A stretch of 64,000 nucleotides of DNA from Stichopus chloronotus (GCA_021234535.1 CM037840.1:5218835-5282834), one strand, 5' to 3'; positions 27,801 through 42,800 are shown, counted from the stretch's first letter. Notes: a model not told the origin generated them from the sequence alone. Translations and numbers: made by a program.

Positions 27801-30800
27801 GTTACGTTACTTCCCACTCACCTGTGTCAAATACAAACAAATGCACATACTACCCGTGCACCGTGCCAAAAGTATTGGCACACACCGTGACACATACTGG
27901 CTTGTGACCCTTGGCATGGAAGATGGGATTGCATTTTATTGTTTGAGACAGGTACTTTGAGTGAGTCATTTGTAAATTAAGCAGTCCAGGTAAGTTTGGG
28001 GACATCTACAGGTTCAGTAATCACTTAACTTTTACACCACCCTGTGCTGTGCTTCAGGTTCGTAGCCAGACTGTAACCAATTAGGGGGACACATCAATGT
28101 TGGGAGTTTTACTGGACAGGGAAGGAAAGTTGTTTGCCCCTTTTCAAGTGATGTAGCTGCAAAATATATTAGAAGTTGCCATCTTTTCTCACTGTATTGG
28201 TATTTAAAAAAAATAGGAATCAAACTTTTTTTTGGAAAAATTCCCCAACCCCGTGTCCCCACCCTATAGCTACATGCCTGCTGTGCTTACATGAATTAGT
28301 TGCATTGCAGTTAAAACATTTCATCACACTCCACACGCGCAGAGTAAGGCTAGACTACTTATGCAGTAAGCACTGTACATACATCTTGCTGCAGCTTACA
28401 AGTCACTGCTGCTGTCATATACATTGTAGTGGTGCATACCTTGCAGCTTTCAAGGAATTGCTGTCAATCCATGTTCCATTTGATCATCTAGCTGGTTTAA
28501 TTGCCGTAAATCATGGCTAACTTCATGAAAAATTGACAAAGTGAGATTTGAGAAATTAAAAGTAAACATCATGTTTGCTGTAGGAGTAAACTCCATATAT
28601 TTTCAAACATGTGTATTACATTCGTCTGTGTGTCTGTACATCTGTATGGCTGTGTGCCCATCCTCATCAGGTGAAGTAATCCCTTTAAGGTTTTACAGGG
28701 ATCTTCGTGAGAGGAACGTTTCAATTGCAGGCACTCATTTTTATTTTTTAAGGACAGTAAAATGTTTGTAACCCATGTTTTGCTGTATGTGCTCCCTTAA
28801 AGTTACCATCAGTTGAATGAACTTTAGTGTAGGTCAAAAATGATTATTAATCTTAAAAAAAGGACCATTAACTACAAAGTTTTGTTGCCAAATTTATTTA
28901 GTTTATTTTGTTGTTCTGTTTGTAGTAGTTAACAGTGGAAATAGTTCCCTTAATTTTGACTCTGTAAGTGAACAACTTGAAGCAGACATGCAATTTCATT
29001 TTTTATTGATTTTTTTTTCTTTTTCAGGACAACAAGATGTTTTCAACTGCCTTGGCACAGACATTCTGGACAATTCATTCGAGGGTTACAATGCCTGCAT
29101 ATTTGCTTACGGCCAGACAGGTAAGCCAAGGACTCTCAAATGTACGCCAAGGGGTTCGTTCCCCATTGATGATGATCCGGACCTTGGCGTGAATTTGCGA
29201 GAGAACAAGCGGTTCCATGTTGAACTTCTTTCAAATCTGTAGACGTTTTGAGTTTGTTTCCTTTCGTACAGCCTGGGAACCCATCTTGACACCTCTTACT
29301 TGAATTCCCAGCTTCTAATATTCACATGATTCTAAACTAGAAAAAAAAAAAAAATCATGTTTGACTTACTCAAACATTCCTTGCTTGTGGAAGAACCTTG
29401 TTTGTATAAAGGGAGGTGACATAATAGGTTTGGGCGACTTCAGTATTTTTGGAGTAGCTACACCACTGTACTGGTTGCCTGAACAGTCATGACTCTGAAA
29501 CTACTCAAGGCTCCTTCTTGGTTTTGGTCTCTATGACGTCATAACTGCCGCCTACACATACGTAACGCTTTACTTCGTGGAAGAAGTATGGTGTAGACAA
29601 GGTAGGGCCTCAAATAGTGTTGGTGGGTTAAAATTAGGCTTCTTGCTAATAATTTAAGTTGTCAGGCAAAGGCCAATCCTGAAAGAGAAGGCAAGAAATA
29701 AAAACAGCTGTACTGTATTGTAATGTTGTAATTGATCCAAAGAACATTTCTTCAAACTTTTAAACACACAAATCCCAATCTTCTTGAATGGTTAAAAAAA
29801 ATTCCTTACATATCGACAAGGTTCCCGAGGTTGTCATTTACCGTGTCACAAAATAGATTTTCCTTTTGTCTTTGTGGAAGAATGCACAATGTTGCTGGGG
29901 ATTGTTCTCTTAATATGGAGCTGTTTAAGGTGAGCTTGGTGGGAAGCAAGAAAACGTAAAACCCAGAACTTTGGTTCGAAACCAGTCCCCTCAAAATTTG
30001 TCTATACTCTCCTTTTTTCCAAGTTTTGAGAGGAAGAACAATGAGTCAGAGCTTTTTTTTCTTATCTGATCAGGAATGGATCCAGTCAGTCTATAATTCA
30101 AGAGTTAATCCTGAAAAAATGCCAGCAAGGTATTTTAGGGAAGTTTGAAGATTTCCTGTAGCTCAAATATCCATCCTGGTAATACCCAAAGTAATGATTC
30201 TGCACTGTCATGCTTTTCCCACCCTTGAAGATGGCTGTATTTTCAGCATACCATATTTATTTAGAATCTAGCTACAAAGTTTAGCACAAGGTTGCAGTAG
30301 TTTCTGGTCACCACAGTCTGCTTATATTCCACTGGATCCACGCTGTGAGCATTTCCTTCAGTGTGGGTTTGTTGGATGTATCCACTTTATGGTGGTAGTG
30401 GTAACTATGGGTGTACTACGTTGTATCCACTTCATGGTGGTATTGGCAAATGGATGTTCTTGAAGGTATCCACTTCATGGTGGTAGTGGTACATCTACTG
30501 TATGTGTACTTGGTAGTAGAAAGGTGGAGGGATGTGTATTACTGGAGAGGGGTGTAGGGTGGGAACATGTGGGATGTAGGGCCATTGATATCATTGAGTA
30601 GTGGCTCACAAATTCCTCCAAAGATTGTAGCAGAGTTCTCACAGTCAAGGAAAACCTGAAAAAGTCATGAAAATTTGGAAAATTATTTCAAGGCCTGGAA
30701 AAAGTTTTCATATTCAGTGAGGGTTGTATGAAGTCTTGGAAAAGTCCTGGAAATTTTGACAAAGTGACATTGTTCCTTTTCTCTTCTGTAACATCAAAGG

Positions 30801-33800
30801 TGTATTCTCTCTCATAATTATATCAAAAAGTTTTGTTCTCTTTACCTCATTTTGCTTTTGCTGTTGTAGTTGGAAACTTTATGGAATAAAAAAGGAGAAA
30901 GGTCATCTAATTATTTTGTCCTGGGAAAGTCATGAAAATTTACTCCTTAGAAGTTGCAGGAACCCTGTTATAGGTTGATGTGCAAACCTCTTTCTGATGT
31001 TAGATCTTGCAAATTTTCATAACAATCACAGTTTGTCAAGTTACGAATCTCGACACCATGCTCTTGTTGCAATTTCAGGTTCTGGGAAATCTTACACAAT
31101 GATGGGCACAGAACTGGACAAAGGGATCATCCCCAAGCTCTGCGACGCTCTCTTCGAACGGATCGAAAAGGCCCAGAAAGGGGATGACTCTGTGTCCTTT
31201 AAAGTGGAGGTCTCCTATATGGAGATCTACAACGAAAAGGTCAAAGATTTGCTTTATCCTAAAGGGTGAGTACTCTTATCTGGTGGGGGTGGGGGGGGGG
31301 AGTGCTGACCATAGTAGCTGCTTGATTTTAAAGGAATAATCCAAATAATTGCCAAACTCTTTGCCATTTATCAAGAACCATCATACAAGATATTTACTTT
31401 AAAAGCAGCACCCAGGTGATCCACAAATCATTGACATTTAGATGCATTTTATGATATTAGCATTCCAGAGAGCCTCATGCATAATTCATAATCGAAACTT
31501 GATGACGTAACAGTTGTGGCAGTTTATGGCAGCATATTTACGTAAAAGTTATGGCTGCCAGTTATGGCAGCAGTGATCCGTATCAATACACAAAGACTTG
31601 GAACAGATTAAGAGTTATGGAAATCTTGTTTCATATTATTATGGATTTTATGAGAATTTTTTAATTATATTGTCTAGACTATTCTTTTATTTGTAAGATT
31701 TTGCTCCTTTGATTTCTAAACATCTCTTGCCATCTAGAGGCATCATTACGCAACTGATACAGCGTTATTAATTAGCTTTCAAGTTCTCATTCCCTACATG
31801 TAATAAATAGCCTCTCTGCATTCAGACTGGATACAAAGGCTTTAGGAGGAGATGCCACTTTTGTACTCATCTCCTTTTGTATTGGTTTTGATACTTTAAA
31901 TACATCATTATTTTCACAATTCTCTTTATTTTCATCCTTCAATTCATTATTGTCACAGTTCAATCAGTGTTGTCTGGTGTGCATGATTATAGTTTCCTAT
32001 TTGCCCTGTTTCAGCTGCTACTGTACATACAATTGAACTGCTTGGATAGAGAGTTATGTTATTTGGTTTGGGGGTTGCAATATTTGGTTTAAAGTAGGGA
32101 GAGTTGTTTGATACCAGGGGGCAGAGAGCTATGTTATCTTGTTTTCGGTGCAGAGCTGTTTTACACTGCTCGGAGGAGAATTGTGGTTTTGGATGGAGAA
32201 TTACATTGTATTTGGAGCAGAGAGTTACCGTATACCATTCTGGGTGGAGAGTATTTCGGCATTTGGAACAGAAAGTTAGTTAATGCACTTATCATTTAGA
32301 GTTACATTGTATTTGGTTTTGAGTCATGTTATTTGGTTCTGGGTGACTCAAAAATGTCTTACCTTTGTGACATGCTGATCCTTTGTTCATTATGTGCAGG
32401 AAACAAAACCTCAAAGTTCGTGAGCACAAAATTTACGGACCTTACGTGGATGGGCTTTCAAAGTTGGCTGTCTCTTCTTTTAAGGTATATCATTGTCTTT
32501 TATTTTCTTAAATAAAGTGTCTTGTTTGCATGTCCTCCACAAGAATTCATCTTATAATGGATGAAGTTTTTACTAGAGAGTGCTAGATCAGAAACTGCTA
32601 GAGTGGCAATAAAGACAAAGTCAAAAGTTTCTGGTAGGTGGACGGGCAAGATGCTGTTTGGAGACAGGTAGAGAATGGCAGTATTTTCGTAGGTGGAATT
32701 TATCAGGGAGTGACAAGTGATGTGAAGTAGATGGACCAATGCCCTCACCCAAGTTATTCCCCTTTTCATGTTAAGTTAGAGCTACGTAGGTCTTGGGTAT
32801 GTGACAAAACTGTCAAGGCCAGGTCCGAATACCGCCCTTTTGTGTCCCGTGGATCTGATCTTGAAATAACATGTATAAGTATATACATGAGAGTGCTAGT
32901 CTGTGTAAGTTTTCATTATATATAGTGGTTCACTTCTAATGTAAAATAATCTCAGAATGGAAGACAGGTAGTTGAATTTTTCCTACACCAGTGGCATATA
33001 GACAGGGTTTTTCCTCATTTTAAAAGCAGAATTAGATGACCTGCAAATGAAAAAGTTGTGACCTTTTGTGATTTTCAGAATATCGAGGACCTGATGTCGG
33101 AAGGAAATAAATCGAGGACAGTTGCTGCGACCAACATGAACTCGGAGAGCAGTAGGTCGCATGCAGTCTTCAACATCACCGTCACCCAGATTGTCACTGA
33201 TCTGGTGGCTGATGTAAGTGCAGTTTTAGGTTATCATGTGATCGAGTCACATGATCCATTTAGCTCTTCTACCACAATCTGGTACTGCCCGTGATGAGAG
33301 CAAGGGCTTTGACATTTGTGCATGGAGGTGCAGGTGGGGGCGGGGAGGGTTGTTGATGAGGATGAAGAGGGTGAGAGGGTTGAACGTCTAGGAGGAGATG
33401 GGCAGGTTAATGGCATCAGAAACAAACGTAGTATCAGGTAGTCACATGATTGGTCACATGATCCATGCACTTTTTTACATCATCCAGTAACTGTTTCTTG
33501 TAAGTCAAGGATAACTTTTATGGGAAACTTGCTGTTAGAGCGGTATGAGGATAAGGTAAGTGGGAAACTGGGGTTTGATTTGATTTGTAGGAGAAATCTG
33601 GTCAGTGGATAAAAAGGTGCTGCTGCCTTTGATCTTGTCTCGCTTCAAAGGTATGTGATAGTTGAAATGTGCAATATGTCAGTGACAGTCCAGAGTGTCC
33701 ATTGTTTGGTTTAAAAAGAACATTCCAGACCATCCCAAACTTCATGTCACAAACTGAGAATATTTAATAATGACCATATAAGCCATTTTCCCGTAGGAGT

Positions 33801-36800
33801 AACACCCACCTGATCCGCAGAGATAATGAAACAGTTAGGCATTTTACGATAAATAATATTACCTGGCCTATTCTTTTAAGTCCAGGTGACATGTTTTAAT
33901 GAACACACGATGTGGGTTCTGAAAAGTGTGTATCATGTCTTTCATTGCTGAGTCCACTGTCCGTTCACTCACACCACTCACACATTTCTAGTGATTTTCT
34001 CCTTGCAAATTTTACTTGAATGAGCAAATTTGGGATTAAGTGGAAGACATGGCTCTTATTTAATACTGGTAGAGTGAGGTAGAGATTGTGACCAGTACTC
34101 TGCTTATCAAGAACGGTGTAAAAGATATTGTACTCATGACTTTATCAACCACAGCATATTAGAGATAGTGTCCATTACTCTTTTATCAAGCACAGCATAG
34201 TAAATATCGTGTCCATGACTTTGTTTACAAACAACAGCATAGTAGAGATAGTGCCCATGACTCTGTATATCAAGCACAGTGCAGCAGACATTATGTCCAT
34301 GACTCTGTTTATCAAGGACAATGTAGTAGATATTGTGTCCATGACTATGTTTACCAAGCACAGCATAGTCGAGATAGTGTCCATGACTCTGTATATCGTG
34401 CACAGTGCAGTAGACATTATGTCCATGACTCTATATCAAGCACAGAGGAGTTGATATTGTATCCATGACTCTGTTTATCAAGGACATTGTAGTAGATATT
34501 GTGTCCATGACTATGTTTACCAAGCTCAGCATATTAAAGATTGTGTCCATGACTTTTGTGTCAAGCACAATGTAATAGAGAGTGTTTCCTCTACCCTGCA
34601 TTTAATCGCTGCCTTTTGTAGCATTCACAGAATGCGGTAGCTACTAAATTGAAACGGGCCTACGTTACCCAACAGTAAATGCTTTCCTGTGAGTGAGATG
34701 TTTTGCAAGGAGTTGCAAAAGGTTTTGTCTACTTCACAAGATAAAATTTGTTGCTTGTAACAGAGAACTACACATCATGGAATGGCTGCTGTGGTTTTAA
34801 AGATTTGTATCGGGTGTCATTAATGATGATATCATTGAGTGGGTTCACAATAGTTCTAACTTCCATTCGGTGAGGTAGGCTTGGCCATTGTAGGTCTATT
34901 TTTCTGGCACCAGAGATCCCCCAAGCAAATCAACTTTGTGTTGAGTAGCCAAAATCTGAAATGGTCTGTATCATACCAATAAATATTACAAACTTTGTCT
35001 TCTGCAACTCTTTTAACTCTTGTTAAATACCTCATTGACCCAATGGCACTCTCCCACATAGGTTTGTACAGGAAGAGGCTCATATAGTGTCAACCAACCA
35101 TGCAGTATGATTTGTAGTGCCTGCAGTTGTTTGATTACATACTTGGGAACTTTTCCAGTACTAGGAAACTATTAATCATGCTCGATAAGTCGACCCTTGA
35201 AGTATACCACCTTCTCTCCTTGTCCAGTTTGAGCTATTTTAGACATGAGCTGAATGGGTGGTAACTGTAAAGGGTACACCACATCAGCAACAATTTTAGC
35301 ACACTGTCCTGATAAACACATTCGTCCTAAGGGTCTGTAATTTGTGCTCAATTAGACAAACACTCATCTATCTTCACACTGCATCAAGGATACATCGCTA
35401 ATAGCAAAGATGTTTATAGAGAGAAAGGTGCTCCAATAGGTAGCTAGCAGTGCAGGTTAAATTACTTTCAAAGTAGCTCCATCACATATACTTGTAGGAC
35501 GCTTCCTTAAGGATGTAGGGTATTCACATTGTAGACACTCCCAGAGCGAAAGCCAAACAACGGTGAGCTTACCATTTGAGGGCCCAGTGTCAGAGTTGAT
35601 TTCGATTGCACTTTGGGCAAGGTCAAACTTAATGCATTAGTGCAGCTAATCAAGTAAGTAAAGTCACTCATGAATACCTTCACCAGTGACTCATATGGGT
35701 GCCAAGTGTACATCAGTTTTGGTGTCCCTTTACTAAGAAACCAATTACAATGAACCTTCATGCTTCTGACAAAGTTTGTGAGCCACTAAGGGTCATTTGA
35801 AGCAATGTGCAAAATTTCTTCAACAACTTACTATTATTTAGTGAAATTGTAATAGATCCAGAGAATAACACAAAAAGTTCCTGATGAAAGATGGAATGCC
35901 AAACTGTTACAAAATTGGCCCCTTTCTAAAAAAGAAGTACCCCCTTTCTAAAAAGAAGTACACCTTAACTTTCTACTGTATTTTTGTGACCTGTGCAGTG
36001 CAATGTACTTTTGTAAATGCCAATGTTGAAACTGACATGATGTGTCACTGTTATGTTGCATATTCCCAATCTCTCAAGCAATTGTACCTTGGTCCTCATC
36101 CTGCCTGCATTGCTCTCTTTGCAAAAGAGGGTCAATATGAGACCTTCCTTGCGATAGCATTTGCGAAATTACCGCAAAGGATACTGTATGTATTTCTTTG
36201 GAAAAAAAAAATGAATGTTTCTTAGAATCTATTCAGATCATATAGTGTCTAAATAACATAACATAAATTGAGACAAGAAGTCAGACCTCGCAGTTGCATT
36301 AAACTTAATTAACTAGTTTTATTAATATGACAGAATAATGTCGTAAAGTTAGGCTGTACAATGTATTTACTGTACACAATGCACAGTTTTACGCATGTTT
36401 GTTCAGATGTGCTTTGGTTCCCTCTTACCTCGATGATATTGTGGTATCATTTGGCGATTGGAGGAAAAGTGCTGTCGATAAGGATTAAGAAAAATTTGAT
36501 ATGGCAACAACGCTGTATAATTTTTTGTTTGGCACCTGGCAAATTCAGAACCCCTTTGAACATTTGAACATCAGCAAAGTCCAGTCAACTTTGTTGAGAG
36601 TTTTCTGTGATGACTCTACCTAGGTTTCTCTGTTGGCGTTTTGAAGAAACGTCTCAGACTTCGTTATTTCCTGTCGACATTCCCTGTCGACTTCTTATCA
36701 TTCCCATGTGACAGTGTTTCTCTTTCTTTTGACCTCTGACCCCAAAGATATGTCTTCCAGGAGAAGGTGGCTTGGTAAGGAAGAACAAACTTGTTTGTTG

Positions 36801-39800
36801 TCAATATATTTATCCAAATCACTTTAAGCTTCTTTACATTTGATATTCTTATTTTGCAGAACTATTTTGTTCACAATATTCATTCTCACCATTACCCTGT
36901 TTTGCATGTGGCATGAGTTGATGTCCACCAAAAAAAAAAAAAAAAAAAAGATAACAAGAAAGCAGCACCTTCTCTGTATTATCATCTGGTCACCCATCAG
37001 TTGCCATGGACAATCCATCCCAAACAACTATGGTTTGTAAAGTCAGACACGTTGTTGATATTTTGACCTACGTATTTTGCTAATTTCTGGATTTTGAAAT
37101 TGTGTATACGTTGTGAATGTGTTGTGTTGATCAGTCTGTGTATTACCCTTTATTATTTTGAGATTTCTTGGAGTTCAAAAGCCTGAGAGGGCAGAATCTC
37201 TGGTATCTTGAACTGTTAGAGCCCCAGACAGCTGCGTTTATGGTCGTTTAATTTATTTGACCCAGTTTATTTTCGTTGGAAGTGTGTGCTTGGGAAATTT
37301 CTTAGGTTGATGTGGTAGTCTTCACCTGTCTACCTTTTGCAAAGGGTAGGGGGAAGGGCAAGGCTTCTAAGAGTGATAGAGGTACTTTTCTTGACCACAC
37401 AAATGTTACCACCAGATGTCAAATAATACAACTGAAAGCACACATCATGGTCACTGATCTTCTATCACATTACACTTTTTACCAGATTCAAGGTTCCATC
37501 AGTTGGCCACTTGTTACACATATTTGCAACACAGACTGATTTAGTTCCCGTGGATTTCATACTGGTCTTAAGGGAGGTTGTAAGCATCACCCTTGTGGGT
37601 TCTCTGTTCACCCCTATCCCTACCCTGTAAGAGTTACAGTACCTGTCCCCTTTCTCACCCCTATCCCTGTCTTTTCTCAATGTACCCATTCCCTTCTCAT
37701 ACTTATCCCTGTCTTACCTCTCTCCTTGGTCTCCTCCATCCCACCCTATCCCAATTCTTCATGTTCTCCCGCTTGTCCGTCCTACTCATGTCCTTTCTCT
37801 CCCATCTCTCTCCTACCTGAACATGAAAATCAGTTGGGAATGTGAAACTCACAAGAATAGCCGGAAAATTTGTGACCGTGACAAATGTCATTACTTAGAA
37901 TGTTTCATTTAAAGTTGTATGGAAGAGTCATTGCTTACCTGTGCTATCACAATTTCCCACACTCTAATCATCTATGTAACATACTTCAGTGATTTACATG
38001 GGTCTTCAGGATTAAATGTGCACAATAGGTGATGGGGAAGCTTCAGTTCCAAAGCTTTGAGAGTCAGCAACAAACAGACCTACTGCAGAAAAGGAGGAGG
38101 GCTCAAGGCAGAATGTAGGGTGCGTATTACATAGCACTTGGAAGAAAGTTGACTGATATTGCATTTTGCTGTTTGTATTGGGTGTGTGGAGGTTTGTTGA
38201 GGAAACTCTATTGGTTGCCACAGTTTATCATTTTCGTGTGTGAGATTTTAGTGCAACTAAACCAACCGGTTTGTACATTGGAAAGTAGTTTCTTTACTGT
38301 ATATTGTCACTTCAAAGATCAGTTCCGATTTGTCACCCAGTGAGGCACATGGCAGGGTACTCTTCCACATGCAGATAGGAGCTATTCTCTCAGAGCTAGA
38401 ATTAGTGTTTTTAGCAGCTAACAATCCTAACTCATAAGATTCCTGTAATTATATATTGGCAATTCAAATGTAATTGTCTGGGTACTTGCTATTGGGTATT
38501 GAGCAAATTACTGTGACTGTTTTGATTGGCGCCCTCTTTTTGAAGAATTTGCTAGTAAAGGAATCACTATTTTTAAATGGCTGGAAAACTCATTTGGTGG
38601 ACCATGTGCATGTAGTCTCAGGATACTGGATTGAATCAGGTCCCTGGTCTTTAGCGTCTTCAAAGTTTTGTAAATTCTGTTTTATGTTTGTGATGAAAAA
38701 TCAAAGAATGGCAACATCTGATGGTGGTATGTGAAGGGGGTAGGGGAGGGGATGAAGGGGAGAGGGTGATGGGGTGATGAATATGAGAAGGAGAAATGGA
38801 AGGACAGACTGTGGGATGGTTTTGGCTATTCAATCACATGGAGAAGTTGCATATTAAATTGCCAGTTTGTCTAGCTAGCTTCACAGTCTCCCATGTTGTG
38901 CCTTACTGTATAAATGCCTTTAGTCTTCCAACTTGAAAGTAACAGTGTTATTTGTGTTAGTAGATTTGGCAGATATACATATGCAATACAGTTGCTGTTG
39001 TTTTTGTGAAGGTTTGTTTTCACAAAGTTCCATGTGACTGTCTGCCAAGACCACAGACGTTAAACCGGTGGTTGTCCCCAGAGATAATCCTCTGACGCTG
39101 CACCCAGCTGCTTGATCATTTCCTTGGCTCTGTGGGGTACAGCAGTGTGGCGTTTCCTTGAACCCTTCTCAGAAGCTGATGACCTTCTGGCTGTGTGCCA
39201 CCCCAGAACCACTTTATTTATTCATTGTGTAGAACACTCCATTCAAACATTCGCAACTGCTACGTACATGTCACATGATGACAAAGCATTTCCTGATAAT
39301 GTAATACCTTCTTTCCTATCATCGCTGCAATCTTAGAAAACCTGCGGCATTAAAACTTGGCAATCTATTAAGCCAGTCGCCTGCGATCCATGTACATTGC
39401 AGGGTTGAATCTGCTGTAGTATATCAAAATATTCTTCTGAAATGGTGCACCTATATTATGCTCTTTGATGTTGCAAACATACAGAAATGATGTACCTACA
39501 TGACACTGTTTTCATTGTAAAACATGCAGAATTGGTGTACCTACAGTACAGGTATACTATTTGCCCTTGTAAACATGCAGAAAAGGATGCAAACAACTCT
39601 GGGAATTGTATTATGCTTGTTATAAAACTTCAGTCATCAGTGTTTGCCTGAATGTCTTCGCTACACTTCTGTTTGTTGGAACTGATCTGACTGATTCTCT
39701 TTTGGCATGAACTGTTGGAACGAATGGTTGGAGAATGCCATTGGTATACACATAAATCTGAAAAAAAAAACATGAATATGCAACAGCTTCCCCTGATGAT

Positions 39801-42800
39801 GCGTTGGATTCATCATCAGTTGTAAGTACTGACAAAATACTTTTGCTAACCTGTGCCTTTTACTGTGTGAAATGACGGTGTGTGAAGTATTTGGGTTTTA
39901 AACTTTAGTCCTTCAGAAGCCTTTTAATAAGACTTTCACTGCAATTTCAAACCCCAGGAAAAATCCAGTTAGATGTCAAGTATACACGGCCTCTTGCCGT
40001 CTGATTTGACAAATTTTTCTCTCCGCTTTCGTAAACACAGCAAAAGTTGGGTTGTCTTTGAACACCATTTTGAACAGAATCGTTTTTGCTCGGGACATCT
40101 GAACTTGTTGTTAGATCGCCGCTTTCAAATGCTGTGCTTGCGATTTTGGTGCACAAGGAAATTGTGGCGACAAACTTTACCTTGCACAAGGAAATGACGA
40201 CAACAATTCGAGAGAGATTACTGAGGAGGACACGAAATTCTGATGTACATAAAAGTGAAAGAAGGTTCCTGTTTCATCGGATGTTCTTGTTGTTTGCACA
40301 TAAGTCATTATACATTACCACATTTGTCACAGGACCTGGTTTTGTGAATCGGCGCTGTTAGCGGTTATGCCTAGGTTGGGGCGGTGTACCCGAGTTAATA
40401 GACATTCTTTTGATTAACGTGTTAAACTACAGTCAAGGATCCATCGGTGGTACCAATTATATGCGTTATCATCATGAAACTGTTGACATAATGTACGCAC
40501 TTGTGCTGTCTTAATAGGTGCTTCACAATAGTGAATCCAGTATGCCACAGCCTTAATCACACTATTGAAAAAAGTCAGTGTGGTCAAACTTTTTTATTGG
40601 CATCCAATAGGTCTGTTATCTCGGGACCTGTAGTTTTGCATTACCAATTTCATAGCTGTTAAAGTAGGAAGTGAAGTTGGAGTAACTACAGACTTAACAC
40701 CTCCTGTTATTTATCGCAGACCGTGCATATTGACGTTAACTGCTACAGTGACAGAATTAGAGATACTTCCAACTACTTCTTCTACAAGTATTTCATGTAA
40801 TGCTTTCATCTTTCATAGCTGTTTAGGTTTCATTCACCATAAATCTGGAGAAGCATCTTCACTAATTAATCCTTTGCTGCAATTTGGGCTTCACAACCTT
40901 TGGTGATACCATTGAGACTAAAATGAAAAAAAAAAAACAATGCTGTCATGACCAATACATTTAAAATAGAAATATTTGGTCCTTACTTGGTTTGAATACT
41001 TTATTATGGATATTCTCCAGAGTATGTACAGTTGTTATTTTAGTATGGAGATGTCAACTTTGGAAAATGGGATAACACCTTCCCCCTCTGTTGTCCCCTC
41101 CAATCATTATCGAAAATGCGTGTTTGGAGGACTCCAAAAAATGTATTTTTGCAATATTTATCACTTCGTGACGCACATGCATTTCTTTCCTCCCGTTGTG
41201 TTTGCCATTTTGAGGGTGACGCCACACGCTGAGTAAACGTCAGCTGTTGAAGCGTGCACATATCAAAACCAGTTCACTGCTGCATATAGTTCTGCAGTTT
41301 GTCGTTCAATCCATCCTGGTAAATTCAAAGTCATTTTGGCTTTTCACATCATGAGCTAATTCTTGAGGCACTATCGGTACAGAACCTACATCATTGGAAA
41401 GGAACACCTCCGCTAGATCTCTCGCGGTCTCTCGAGTTGTTGTTCTATTAAATGCGATCCGTTTCGGTACGCGCCTGCCTCGTTGCAGTGCTGTAGACTC
41501 TTAACACCTTTTAGAAGCCACTCTGAAATCGTGTTACGGGAAAGGGGCTTCAAAGAGGCGGCGAATAAAACATTTTCATGTGCCTAATTTGCTTATACAT
41601 GCTCCAGGGCAGCTGTTGCATTCTTGATGGAGAAAGATGCTGTACATGGATGAACCGCTGCATCTTTATGGGAGAGAGAGAAATAGCCACTTAACTAGTC
41701 TTGATTTGCATTCATTAAATGCGTGTAAAATGTTTCCTCGGTGCATGCTCACTTAAAATTGGAAATTGCTTGTAGATGTGGGAGGAAATTGTGCTAAATT
41801 TTATCAAAAGTGTGTAGGATGTGTGAACATAGCAGTTTCTTTCCACTTAAATGCAAAGTCTTTATCTGGTTTTGGTCTGTAACTTCAATTTGAATATTCG
41901 CAGTTTTGCTCGGTGTATTTTGTACAATTTGCGGAAGAATCCAAAGAAAGACTGAAGATACATATCTTTGCTCATATAGCCCTGCACACAAGTTTTCTGC
42001 CTACAGTGAGGGCAGTCTCTCCTCATACAATAGGTATTGGTGTATACTGATCAAAATAGATAAGATGCTAACTGTTCGTGGCACTCTTTGCTTGGAACCT
42101 TGTTTTTACCCGTGAATTCAGTTGTCCAATTGATTCCATTTTGTTCCTCAAACTCATTGGGTGAAAGTAGAACAGGATGTAGAAGGCTGTTGCCTTTAGC
42201 ATGATGTCCCAAATTTTTATGAAGATTTTAAAATAAAATGCTTCTCTAGAATTGTCCACTACATATTGTTTCCGTTAGATTGATATTACATATTCTCTAC
42301 GTCGTCCAATCAGGTCTACTGTTTTTTTATGTAAGCCCTTTTTGATTCCTTGCCATAGGCAGGGGAATCTATGCAGTCCTGATGCCGTGTGTGTGTATGG
42401 GTGTGTGTGTGTGTGTGACGGTTGCTCTTAAACACTCTATCTCAAGAAGGGTAACTCTGGGTAATTTCATTTTTGGCATGTAGGTTGCCCATATTGAGTA
42501 GATGATCCCTATTGTTTTTGGTGTCCAAATCTTGCGTATTAATGAGGTTATGGGGTAAAACATAAAAAATGTTAACACTGCCATAGTTCCTTATCCGTGG
42601 GTCAGATTTGTTTTAAACTTGATAAGGTTGTCTGTTATTAACAGGTTCAGGACCCTGTGAAATTTAATGCTTATCAATAGAGAGGAAGGGATAATTTTTC
42701 ACTACAAAACAATAATAATAGCCTAAACACCATTATTGTGGTTATTATAAACTACCGTACAAATGCATATGGGGCTACATTGTGCAAAATTACTATTGGC

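Larger units (their letters stand above)
24268..29027 (+). other. Intron 4 (4760 bp, phase 1)
   Basis: Contains a GA microsatellite (26712-26732), a G11 run (27633-27643) and a degenerate hairpin-element copy (27813-28012). A CAGAGGGCGCTG-bearing patch near 25640 is flanked by AGACCCTAG/CTAGGGTCT. No coding sequence was recognised. Confidence 0.88.
29121..31078 (+). other. Intron 5 (1958 bp, phase 1)
   Basis: Contains an A14 run near 29341, a three-copy repeat (30379-30500) and a MITE (30631-30967) that ends only 111 bp before exon 6. Confidence 0.88.

Noticed and set aside
33238..33463. GTCACATGATCCAT occurring twice after exon 8
   Set aside because: Two short direct copies 200 bp apart, with no termini or further structure.
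34134..34454. ORFs of 81-89 codons on both strands with repeated SHGH or SMT motifs
   Set aside because: They are translations of the 42-bp minisatellite, kept open because the unit is a multiple of three.
36900..36949. Poly-A 20 as a SINE or processed pseudogene tail
   Set aside because: No A/B-box promoter, tRNA-like head or target duplication could be seen upstream.
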